From: Myxococcales bacterium
Lineage (GTDB): Bacteria; Myxococcota; Polyangia; Nannocystales; Nannocystaceae
Length of the DNA: 64,000 nucleotides
Reading direction: 5' to 3'
Assembly: GCA_016793465.1 (NCBI GenBank)
Contig: JAEUJW010000077.1
Span: 119,881 to 183,880, forward strand
Position numbers and translations under genes: made by a program. Within the stretch, counting starts at the first letter, position 1. Each line of letters begins with the position of its first letter. Shown here piece by piece: positions 57,687-64,000 of this stretch. Below the pieces are notes generated by a model. That model was not told the origin of the DNA. It was given only the letters and a program-made list of their open reading frames with translations, and made no database searches.

Positions 57687-58136
57687 ATGGGATCCCGGTC
57701 CGACAAGCGCGCGCTCGAGTCACTGATCTCCGGGCGCGTGCTCGGCGTGCCGCTGGTCGTCACCACGCACGCGCTCACCGGCTGCATGACGTACACCACC
57801 GACAACCCCAACCCCGACTACGAGACCAGCGGCTCGTCGTACCAGGAGTCGGTGACCGAGGACCCCACGAGCGGCTACGACACCACCTACGGCACCACCT
57901 ACGAGCCGCCGCTCACCACCGGCGGGACCACCGGCATCCCGACCGAGGGCACGCTCGCCACGACGATGGACAGCACCGGCGGGACCACGGGAGCGGAGAC
58001 CGACACGACGAGCACGAGCGCCGGCACGGAGACCGGCGGCGGCACGGAGACCGGCGCCGGCACGGAGACCGACGCCGGCACGGACACGGACACCGACACC
58101 GACACGAGCGGCGAGCCGCCGGCCTCCACCACGTGA
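57687..58136 (+). CDS. Thr/Gly/Asp-rich lipoprotein-like protein
   Basis: 149-residue protein: basic start, hydrophobic segment and lipobox HALTGC at Cys33, then YTTDNPNPDYETSG and over 100 residues of low-complexity Tyr/Thr/Gly/Asp/Glu (TETGGGTETGAGTETDAGTD). It ends ten bases before the ferritin-like gene, so the two are one operon. The late lipobox and long n-region are unusual. It may be a substrate, an anchor, or a stalk for something handled by the ferritin-like protein (inference). Confidence 0.65.
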   Translation: MGSRSDKRALESLISGRVLGVPLVVTTHALTGCMTYTTDNPNPDYETSGSSYQESVTEDPTSGYDTTYGTTYEPPLTTGGTTGIPTEGTLATTMDSTGGTTGAETDTTSTSAGTETGGGTETGAGTETDAGTDTDTDTDTSGEPPASTT

Positions 58137-58146
58137 GGGGTCCGCG

Positions 58147-58857
58147 GTGTCCGCCCTCAAGCCGCCGACGAGCGCCCGCATCGGCGCGGTCTGGACCCGC
58201 CGCGTCGCGGCGGAGTACGGCTCGAGCGCGTTGACCCTGCAGCTCGCGCACTGGCTCGGCGTGCTCGCCGCGCCGCCGCAGCTGATCCTCGCGGCCATGG
58301 ACGTCGCGCGTGACGAGCTCGACCACGCCGAGCGCTGCGCCGCGGTCGCGCGGGCGGCCGGCAGCGACGCGCCGCCGGTGCTCCCGCGCGAGCTCCTGGC
58401 CTGCCCGCTCGACCCGGCGGACCCGCTCGAGGTCGGCGCGCTCACCACGCTGATCCGCAGCTTCTGTGTCGGCGAGACGCTGGCCGTGCCGCTGTTCCGG
58501 CGCATGCGCGAGGGCTGCGAGGTCGAGCCCGCGCGCGCGACCCTCGACGCGATCCTGGCCGACGAGGTCCGCCACCGCGAGTTCGCGTGGATCGCCCTGG
58601 ACTGGCTGCTCGCCGGCCCCGCCGGCCCCGACCTGCGCGCGCGCGCCGGCCCGGTCGCCGCGCACGTGCTCGAGCGGCGGATCCACGAGTGCTCGACCCC
58701 CCTCGCGCAGGTCCTCGCCGACATCGTCACGCCCGAGCAGCGCGCCTGGGGCCTGATCTCCGCCGCCGCCTACCGCGAGGTCGTGCTCGCCGCCGTCGAC
58801 CGCGACGTCGTGCCGCGCTTCGCCCGGCTCGGCGTCACCGTCCCGACCCAGGCCTGA
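58147..58857 (+). CDS. Ferritin-like di-iron protein
   Basis: 236-residue helical protein of the ferritin-like superfamily. Metal-ligand patterns E57-x2-H60 (ARDELDHAERC) and E140-x2-H143 (ILADEVRHREFAW), plus Glu110 (CVGETLAVPLF), give a carboxylate-bridged di-iron site. Oxygenase or oxidase activity is likely; it is too short for ribonucleotide reductase and lacks the bacterioferritin haem site. GTG 58147 starts ten bases after the low-complexity lipoprotein gene. The pairing of a ferritin-like enzyme with a low-complexity surface protein is notable. Confidence 0.78.
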   Translation: MSALKPPTSARIGAVWTRRVAAEYGSSALTLQLAHWLGVLAAPPQLILAAMDVARDELDHAERCAAVARAAGSDAPPVLPRELLACPLDPADPLEVGALTTLIRSFCVGETLAVPLFRRMREGCEVEPARATLDAILADEVRHREFAWIALDWLLAGPAGPDLRARAGPVAAHVLERRIHECSTPLAQVLADIVTPEQRAWGLISAAAYREVVLAAVDRDVVPRFARLGVTVPTQA

Positions 58858-58960
58858 GGTCGCCGCTCCCGTGAGCGGCCGATCTGCGCCGGCGACCGCC
58901 GTCTTTGCCGACTCTGCCCCGCTGGTCGGGACCGCGCTCCCGCGACACCTTGCCGGGACC

Positions 58961-59374
58961 ATGCCCAGGACCCTCGCCGAGATCTCGAAGAAGATGCGGA
59001 AGATCGACATCGCCGTGCTGTCCACGCACACCGACGGCGGCAACATCGCCGGGCGGCCGATGAGCAACAACGGCGACGTCGACTACGACGGCGACTCGTT
59101 CTACTTCACCACCGAACAGTCGCGCATGGTCCAGGACATCGCCCGCGACCCCCGCGTCGCGCTCGCGTTCCAGGACAGCAAGGCTTTCCACGTGGCGGTC
59201 GAGGGCGAGGCCACGCTGGTGCGCGACAGGCAGCGCTTCGAGGACCACTGGAACCCCGACCTCGACCGCTGGTTCGCGGACGGCGTCGACACCCCCGGCC
59301 TCGTCATGATCGAGGTCCACGCGCGGCGCATCCACTACTGGGACGGCGAGGACAACGGCGAGGTCTCGCTGTAG
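58961..59374 (+). CDS. Pyridoxamine 5'-phosphate oxidase-like protein (general stress type)
   Basis: 137-residue flavin-binding split-barrel protein. IDIAVLSTHTDGGNIAGRPM, DSFYFTTEQSRMVQDIARDP and VALAFQDSKAFHVAVEGEA match the general stress protein 26 branch of the PNPOx-like family, which binds FMN or F420 rather than oxidising pyridoxamine phosphate. ATG 58961 begins close to the family start; an upstream in-frame start would add 30 residues with no similarity. Convergent with the gene at 59384 (9 bp). Confidence 0.85.
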   Translation: MPRTLAEISKKMRKIDIAVLSTHTDGGNIAGRPMSNNGDVDYDGDSFYFTTEQSRMVQDIARDPRVALAFQDSKAFHVAVEGEATLVRDRQRFEDHWNPDLDRWFADGVDTPGLVMIEVHARRIHYWDGEDNGEVSL

Positions 59375-59383
59375 GCGCCGGCG

Positions 59384-60298
59384 TCACGGCTCGCCGCGGC
59401 TCGCGGCGGGCCGCCAGCGCAGCGTCAGGGCCCCGCGTCGGCGCACCACCTGCCGCGCCTCGACGCGCCACAGCCGCTCGGCGCCGGGGTGGCGCCCGAT
59501 CTCGAGGCCCGTGAGCACGAGCTCGCTCGGCCCCGAGACCTGCAGCAGGTCGCCGCGTTCGAAGTCGACGAACACGAGGCCGGCGCGCGGGTTCTTGCGC
59601 AGGTTGCCGAGCGTGTTGAAGTGCAGGTTGCCGCCGTAGTCGGGGATCGTCAGCACGTCGCCGTCGACGCGCACGAAGCCGGGGCGGCCGCCGCGGTGCG
59701 ACGCGTCGGCGCTGCGGCGGCCGGGGTCGCCGTGCTCATCGACGTAGCTGGCGACGAACAGCGTGTCGGCCGCGGCGATCTGCCGGCGCGCCGCCGCGTC
59801 GAGGCCGGACCCTCGCTCGCTCGTCGCCGGCCCGGGCGGCGCCGCGACGACCACGCGCGGGTGGATGTACTGCGGGCAGTTGCCGAACGCCGCCTCGACC
59901 GCGAGCGTGAGGCCGGACGCGTCGCGGGCCGCGACCCGGCCGTTGACGCGGTTGCGCCGGCGCGTCGCCAGGTCGATCCCGAGGCACCCGAGCGCCGCGC
60001 CGGCGCCGAAGCCCGCGGCGGCGGGATCCTCGGGGCGGGGCAGGGCGTCGATCCGCAGGCTCCGCGGATCCTCCGCGCGGACGAACCCCGGCGGGCCCGC
60101 GAGCAGCGTGGCCCACGGCGCGCCCTCGCCGTCGACCGCGGCGAGCACGAGGAACGGCAGCTGGGCGTAGAACAGGCGGTGCTGCTCGGGCATGGCGTCG
60201 CGGATCATCCGCGGCCCGATCTCGGCCATGCGCGCGGCCACGCCGAGCTGCGCCTGCAGCTCGACCTCGCCGGCGTGCCAGGGCCAGCCGCCGCTCAC
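59384..60298 (-). CDS. Pyridoxamine 5'-phosphate oxidase family protein (larger type)
   Basis: 304-residue protein of the PNPOx-like class often found fused to, or next to, a ferredoxin reductase: RLFYAQLPFLVLAAVDGEGA, WATLLAGPPGFV, IDLATRRRNRVNGRV, then a second half with TLFVASYVDEHGDPGRRSAD, GFVRVDGDVLTIPDYGGNLH and NPRAGLVFVDFERGDLLQV. Two split-barrel halves are visible. Here no reductase follows. GTG 60298 is chosen because the family begins near GWPWHAGE. Divergent from a LysR gene, which probably regulates it. Confidence 0.85.
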   Translation of the reverse strand: MSGGWPWHAGEVELQAQLGVAARMAEIGPRMIRDAMPEQHRLFYAQLPFLVLAAVDGEGAPWATLLAGPPGFVRAEDPRSLRIDALPRPEDPAAAGFGAGAALGCLGIDLATRRRNRVNGRVAARDASGLTLAVEAAFGNCPQYIHPRVVVAAPPGPATSERGSGLDAAARRQIAAADTLFVASYVDEHGDPGRRSADASHRGGRPGFVRVDGDVLTIPDYGGNLHFNTLGNLRKNPRAGLVFVDFERGDLLQVSGPSELVLTGLEIGRHPGAERLWRVEARQVVRRRGALTLRWRPAASRGEP

Positions 60299-60417
60299 GA
60301 CGCCACCCCCGCGGCGAGCCGTGGCGAGCGAAGGGGCAGGGCAGGGCGGTCGAGCTGGCTGCGGGTCGTCATGGCGAGCACGATGCATCGCCCCGCGTCC
60401 GGCAACAATGCGCACGG

Positions 60418-60447
60418 TTGACACTTCACCCTTGCGGGTGCTGCAAT
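60418..60447 (+). promoter_or_regulatory. Promoter: TTGACA, 18 bp, TGCAAT, N6 to GTG
   Basis: The clearest sigma-70-like promoter in the window: consensus -35 TTGACA at 60418-60423, spacer 18, -10 TGCAAT at 60442-60447, then six bases to GTG 60454. It predicts a leaderless mRNA for the LysR gene. Confidence 0.6.
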
Positions 60448-60453
60448 AATGCC

Positions 60454-61350
60454 GTGGACCGGATCGACGCCATGGCCGCGTTCGTCGCCGTCGTGGAGCT
60501 GCGGGGCTTCGCCCCGGCGGCGCGCCGGCTGGGGCTGTCGGCGTCGGCGGTGACGCGGCTGGTCGCCGCGCTCGAGCAGCGGCTCGCCGCGCGGCTGCTG
60601 CAGCGGACCACGCGCTCGGTCCGCCTGACCGACGCCGGCGCGCGTTACCTCGAGCGCGCGCGGCGGATCCTCGGCGACCTCGAGGAGGCCGAGCGCGCCG
60701 TCATGGCCGAGGGCGAGGCGCCGATCGGCCGGCTCGTGGTCGCCGCGCCCAACCTGTTCGGCCGCCTGTGGGTCGCCCCCGTCCTGTCGACCTACCTCGC
60801 CCGCCACCCCGGCGTCGTCGGCGAGCTGACGCTGGCCGACCGCAACATCAACTTGATCGACGAGGGCGTCGACGTCGCCGTGCGCATCGGCGACCTCGCC
60901 GACTCGAGCCTGTCCGCGCGGCGGGTCGGCGCCACGCGGCGGGTGGTGGTCGGCGCGCCCGAGTACCTCGCCCGCCGCGGCGCGCCGCGCACCCCCGAGG
61001 CGCTCGCCGGGCACACCACCGTCCACTTCAACGCCGTCCAGCGCGCCCCCGAGTGGCAGTTCGCGGGCCCGCGGCCGCGCACCGTCGCCCTCGCGCCGGC
61101 GCTGACGACCGACAGCGCCGACGCGGCCATCGGCCACGTCGAACGCGGCGGCGGCCTCACGCGGGTGCTCGCCTACCAGGTCGCCGACGCCGTCCGCGCC
61201 GGCCGCCTCATCGTCGTGCTCGCGGAGTTCGAACCTCCGCCCGCGCCCATCCACCTGGTGGTCCCGACCGCCCGCCTGCTGTCCGCCAAGGTCCGCGCGT
61301 TCGTCGACCTGGTCCGCGAGACCTGCGACTGGGAGTTCGTGGCCCTGTGA
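60454..61350 (+). CDS. LysR-family transcriptional regulator
   Basis: 298-residue LysR regulator. Winged HTH residues 1-60 (MAAFVAVVELRGFAPAARRL, LSASAVTRLVAALEQRLAAR, LLQRTTRSVRLTDAGARYLE) and a LysR substrate-binding domain from about 90 (IGRLVVAAPNLFGRLWVAPV, INLIDEGVDVAVRIGDLADS). GTG 60454 aligns with the usual DRxDAMAAF start and has a promoter right before it. By the usual LysR logic it controls the divergent oxidase-like gene from the 155-bp space between them. Confidence 0.92.
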   Translation: MDRIDAMAAFVAVVELRGFAPAARRLGLSASAVTRLVAALEQRLAARLLQRTTRSVRLTDAGARYLERARRILGDLEEAERAVMAEGEAPIGRLVVAAPNLFGRLWVAPVLSTYLARHPGVVGELTLADRNINLIDEGVDVAVRIGDLADSSLSARRVGATRRVVVGAPEYLARRGAPRTPEALAGHTTVHFNAVQRAPEWQFAGPRPRTVALAPALTTDSADAAIGHVERGGGLTRVLAYQVADAVRAGRLIVVLAEFEPPPAPIHLVVPTARLLSAKVRAFVDLVRETCDWEFVAL

Positions 61351-61456
61351 CGCGGACCTCGCGCGGCGACGAGCGGCCGGGGCTCTCCCCGGCATCGACC
61401 TCGGCGGCGGCGATGTGAACGGTCGCGCGCGGGGTCGTCGCGCGCGGCGGCGCCGC

Positions 61457-62374
61457 TCAGCGCAGCAGCGCCGCCGAGAGCTCGGCCCACGAGTTCTGCT
61501 CGCCCGGCGGGCAGTGCTGCGCGTGCGTCAACTGGCAGGACGGAGTCTCCGCCAGGATCGGCAGGCACGCGTCCTCGAAGGCGCGATCGAGGGGCGGCAT
61601 CGACGGGCTCGCCCACATGACCTCGCGCGTGCCCGCGCCGTCCTCGACGATCTCGAGGCCGTAGAGGAGCCCGCCGATCGCCGAAGCCGTGTTGGCGATC
61701 GTCTGCACGTCCGAGAGGCTGATGTCCTCGTCGGGCGGCGGCACCGAGGAGCCGTCGAGGTACGCCGCCGGCCACACGATCCCGACGCTGTTCGGCAGCT
61801 GATCCGCGCAGTCGGACGCTCGCGCGGCCCCTCCGATCCCGCCCGACGAGTCGTTCCCGGTGATCACGAGCATCGAGTAGTCGTCGTGGTTCGGGCGCGT
61901 GAGCGACAAGGTGATGGGCAGCGCGCCCCACCGCGCCTCCATCTCGGCGACGAGGGCCTCGCGGAGCGCGGGGTGCTCGAGCGCGGCGTACTCGCCGGCG
62001 AACGACTCGGCCCACACGGAGTTGGTCGTCGCGTTGTCGCCTCCCTCCGTGAGCACGACGCCGTCGAAGTTGAGATAGAGGACGTGCCCGCGCGGCTCGC
62101 CAGTGTCGCCGCTCGAGGACTCGGTCGACGCGGTCGACGCGGTCGACGCGGTCGACGCGGTCGCCTCGGACGCCGCACCCGTCGTCGACGTGTCGGCGCT
62201 CGTGGTCGACGGGCCGTCCGTCCCCGGGAGCGTCGAGCCCGTCTCGGTCGGATCCTGGCCCGTGCTCGCGCTCGTGCTCGACGTCTCGGGGCCGGTCGTC
62301 GTCGGCTCCGTACCCGCCTCTTGCGGGCCGCATGCGACCGAGAGCGCGAAGAGGCCCAGTCTTCCTGATCTCAT
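61457..62374 (-). CDS. Lipoprotein resembling a metallopeptidase with lost zinc motif
   Basis: 305-residue lipoprotein (lipobox LSVAC, Cys15) with a Thr/Ser/Ala linker containing the TASTASTASTAST run. From residue 97 it follows a secreted metallopeptidase-like family as I recall it: VLYLNFDGVVLTEGGDNATT, PITLSLTRPNHDDYSMLVIT, GGIGGAARASDCAD, and DACLPILAE near the end. Where relatives would have E-x2-H-x2-G-L-E-H, this protein has IGGLLYGLEI (residues 233-242): the Glu and both His are gone while the surrounding frame is kept. GGGAGAG lies seven bases before ATG 62374. A binding protein derived from a peptidase is the inference. Confidence 0.7.
   Translation of the reverse strand: MRSGRLGLFALSVACGPQEAGTEPTTTGPETSSTSASTGQDPTETGSTLPGTDGPSTTSADTSTTGAASEATASTASTASTASTESSSGDTGEPRGHVLYLNFDGVVLTEGGDNATTNSVWAESFAGEYAALEHPALREALVAEMEARWGALPITLSLTRPNHDDYSMLVITGNDSSGGIGGAARASDCADQLPNSVGIVWPAAYLDGSSVPPPDEDISLSDVQTIANTASAIGGLLYGLEIVEDGAGTREVMWASPSMPPLDRAFEDACLPILAETPSCQLTHAQHCPPGEQNSWAELSAALLR
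62131..62165. repeat. 9-bp tandem repeat in the lipoprotein linker
   Basis: GTCGACGCG about four times head to tail, encoding the Ala-Ser-Thr run of the linker. Confidence 0.75.
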
Positions 62375-62680
62375 GTTCGGACTCTCCCGGCGGCCTCGCC
62401 GAGGCATTCAAACACCGGAGACGTCGCGTGTATACTGCGCTGATAACGCGGTCGGGCCGGTCTTCGGCGACGGGCTGTCCCGGCGGCGCAGGATCGTCCT
62501 CGACCCGCCGCCGGCTGTCCGCCGACATGGTCCGCGAGGCCTGCGACCGGCAGTTCGTGGCCAGTGCCGACGACTCGCACGCTGACGATCGGCCGCGGCG
62601 CTGATCGTCCGCCCGGCCTCGTCGCGCGTGCGCCGGACGCGGGCCGCAGCGTCACACGTCGCCGCGTCGGCCCGCCGAGG

Positions 62681-62698
62681 TGTCGCATCGATGCGACA
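62681..62698. promoter_or_regulatory. 18-bp perfect palindrome
   Basis: TGTCGCATCGATGCGACA reads the same on both strands. It lies in the middle of the divergent intergenic region, 307 bp before the 62374 gene and about 590 bp before 63290. Looks like an operator; it does not belong to the 18-bp coding-region family. Confidence 0.5.
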
Positions 62699-62997
62699 GA
62701 CGTCGCCCGTCGGCAACACTCGAGACCCCGCAGGAGGCCGCGCCGGGCCCGCTGCCGGCGTCGCGCGGCGCGCCGGTCGTCGCGCGACGCGAGCCCGCGA
62801 GAATGCGACACCGAGCACACCGCGGCAGGTTCGTTTGCCTGAAGTCGCCGCCGCGGCGGCGCCGCGCGCTCGCGGCGAAGCGCCGCCGCGGGCCGTCCCG
62901 GCCGCGAATTCACGGCCTCTCCGCCGACGCGCGACGGCCCCGCGCATCCCGTCAAATCACCACCGAGGCGCCCGCGGACCGCCCCGACCATCAAGAT

Positions 62998-63187
62998 GTT
63001 CGCGCCCCCCTCGTAAACCTTGCATGTACCCGCGAAACGGCCGCCACGCGGCTATATCTGGCGTTATAAGCGACAATTGCCGCGGCGACGCGCGCCCGCT
63101 TCGACGTTCTCGTCACGACGCCCGTTGCGTGGTCGGCCGACCTCGATACGGTTGTCGACGAGCGCCGACGAGAGACCTCGCGGCGCC
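62998..63187 (+). repeat. Two-block intergenic element, copy B
   Basis: Block 1 starts GTTCGCG with AAACCTTGCA at 63015-63024; block 2 (63124-63187) starts GTTGCGT, has GGTCGGCCGACC at 63131-63142 plus TCGATA, then CGAGCGCCGACGA and TCGCGGCGCC. Same order, orientation and spacing as copy A at 9208-9394. It ends 103 bp before ATG 63290. Confidence 0.65.
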
Positions 63188-63289
63188 CACCTCGAACGAG
63201 CGGCCGCCTTCGCGGCCCTCATCAATGCTCAGCAATCAACCCTCTCCACGCCGCGTGTCTGCGGGCGTGGGGGAGAAGCAGGAACGACC

Positions 63290-64000
63290 ATGTCCGCCAT
63301 CATCCTCGCCACCTTCACGTCCTTCGCCTTCACCGCCCCCGCCACCATCGCCGCGCCCACGCCGCCGCCGACCCACACCCAGCCCGGCTGTCAGAGCTGC
63401 GGCGGGTTCCTCGGCATCGAGCTCGGCGGCGGCGATGACGATGAGAACGGCGGCGGCATCGACATCGACCTCGGCGACTGCCTCGGCGTCGACATCGAGG
63501 CGGGCGCGAGCTGCGGCGTCGTCGCCGGGCTCGACTTCTGGGCCGAGTGCAACCCGCTGGCGGTCGAGGCCGCCTGCGTCGCCGAGCTCGGCGAGGACTG
63601 CGGCGTCGAGGCCTTCGCGGCCTGCACCGCCGAGCTGGTCGCGCACTGCCAGGCCGAGCTCGAGGCCGGCGGCGCGCTGTTCTGCGACGGCATGTTCGTC
63701 GGCGCCGACGTGTGCATCGACGGCATCGACGTCGACGTCGACGTCGACCTCGAGGGCGACAGCTGCGTCGACGGCGAGGAGGTCGACCTCGACCTCGATC
63801 TGGACCTCGACGTGTGCCTCGACCTCGACCTCGACCTGAACCTCGACTGCGAGGTCGAAGTGGACGCCGAGTGCCACGCCTCCTGCGACCCGATCGCCGT
63901 CGAGGCCAAGTGCTACGCCGAGCTCGGCCACGACTGCTCGCTCGAGGCCTTCGCCGCCTGCCAGGCCGAGGTCATGGCCCAGTGCCACGCCGACTGCGAC
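63290..64000 (+). CDS. Cys- and Asp-rich secreted protein (3' end outside window)
   Basis: At least 237 residues, running off the window. Signal peptide (LATFTSFAFTAPATIAAP). The mature part has over 20 Cys and a duplicated ~38-residue unit: CNPLAVEAACVAELGEDCGV plus EAFAACTAELVAHCQAEL, later CDPIAVEAKCYAELGHDCSL plus EAFAACQAEVMAQCHADCD. Between them lies an alternating acidic stretch (IDGIDVDVDVDLEGD, VDLDLDLDLDVCLDLDLDLN) that would form negatively charged strands, perhaps for calcium or cation binding. AGGAA lies about seven bases before ATG. No family recognised; a surface or sheath component is a guess. Confidence 0.7.
   Translation, partial: MSAIILATFTSFAFTAPATIAAPTPPPTHTQPGCQSCGGFLGIELGGGDDDENGGGIDIDLGDCLGVDIEAGASCGVVAGLDFWAECNPLAVEAACVAELGEDCGVEAFAACTAELVAHCQAELEAGGALFCDGMFVGADVCIDGIDVDVDVDLEGDSCVDGEEVDLDLDLDLDVCLDLDLDLNLDCEVEVDAECHASCDPIAVEAKCYAELGHDCSLEAFAACQAEVMAQCHADCD

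Larger units (their letters stand above)
62375..63289. other. Long intergenic region with conserved element and palindrome
   Basis: About 915 bases between divergent genes without a supported reading frame. It contains an 18-bp perfect palindrome at 62681-62698, copy B of the two-block element at 62998-63187, and AT-rich patches GCTATATCTGG and GTTATAAGCGACAATTG at about 63050-63080 that may hold a promoter. Its size and content parallel the 8589-9531 region. Confidence 0.6.

Overview
The window is very GC-rich DNA that reads as a deltaproteobacterial predator-type genome, most likely a myxobacterium of the Nannocystis/Enhygromyxa kind (inference). The signs are four or five Hanks-type Ser/Thr kinases (some with TPRs), many lipoproteins with Thr/Ser/Gly-rich linkers after the lipobox, DUF4215 Cys-repeats ending in a MYXO-CTERM tail, FG-GAP/CARDB and RCC1 surface proteins, a PatA-like DUF4388 regulator, ECF sigma factors and a sigma-54 activator. 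No rRNA, tRNA, CRISPR array, transposase or prophage was seen.

Layout. 1-8.6 kb: truncated PAS-STAS regulator, RCC1 lipoprotein, DUF2325 protein, two large surface lipoproteins, a kinase. 8.6-9.5 kb: a long gene-poor stretch holding a conserved element that recurs at 63.0 kb. 9.5-20 kb: methyltransferase-like protein, kinase-TPR protein divergent from an AmpG-like MFS transporter, a kinase-like protein with a substituted catalytic Lys, PKD lipoprotein, B12-type MerR regulator, fasciclin lipoprotein. 20-29 kb: a cyanophycin region: cyanophycin synthetase (CphA), a shorter CphA-like Mur ligase without ATP-grasp, cyanophycinase and isoaspartyl dipeptidase, so both synthesis and breakdown of the Asp-Arg polymer are encoded; an ECF sigma/cupin anti-sigma pair and a PD-(D/E)XK-like protein with a 12-bp tandem repeat sit among them. 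29-36 kb: histidine kinase fused in frame to a lipoprotein, RidA protein, SMUG1-type uracil-DNA glycosylase, kinase. 36-45.9 kb: lipoprotein hydrolase, stand-alone Hint domain, response regulators, sigma-54 activator, MYXO-CTERM protein, ECF sigma operon. 46-52 kb: ECF sigma followed by a 1790-residue FecR-VIT-vWA-TPR protein. 52-62 kb: lipoproteins, inositol-monophosphatase-like and isochorismatase-like enzymes, ferritin-like protein, two flavin-oxidase-like proteins, LysR regulator, a lipoprotein that looks like a dead metallopeptidase. 62.4-64 kb: a second long intergenic region and the start of a Cys/Asp-rich secreted protein.

Three patterns cut across the genes. First, many genes have a TANNNT -10-like hexamer exactly six bases before the start codon and no Shine-Dalgarno, pointing to widespread leaderless transcription. 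Second, an 18-bp imperfect palindrome (core TGTC-N6-GMCA) recurs about 15 times, mostly inside coding sequence and in different reading frames. Third, a roughly 190-bp two-block intergenic element occurs twice, 54 kb apart, with its blocks spaced 115 and 116 bp and lying about 100-140 bp before a start codon. All were found by eye and need genome-scale counting.
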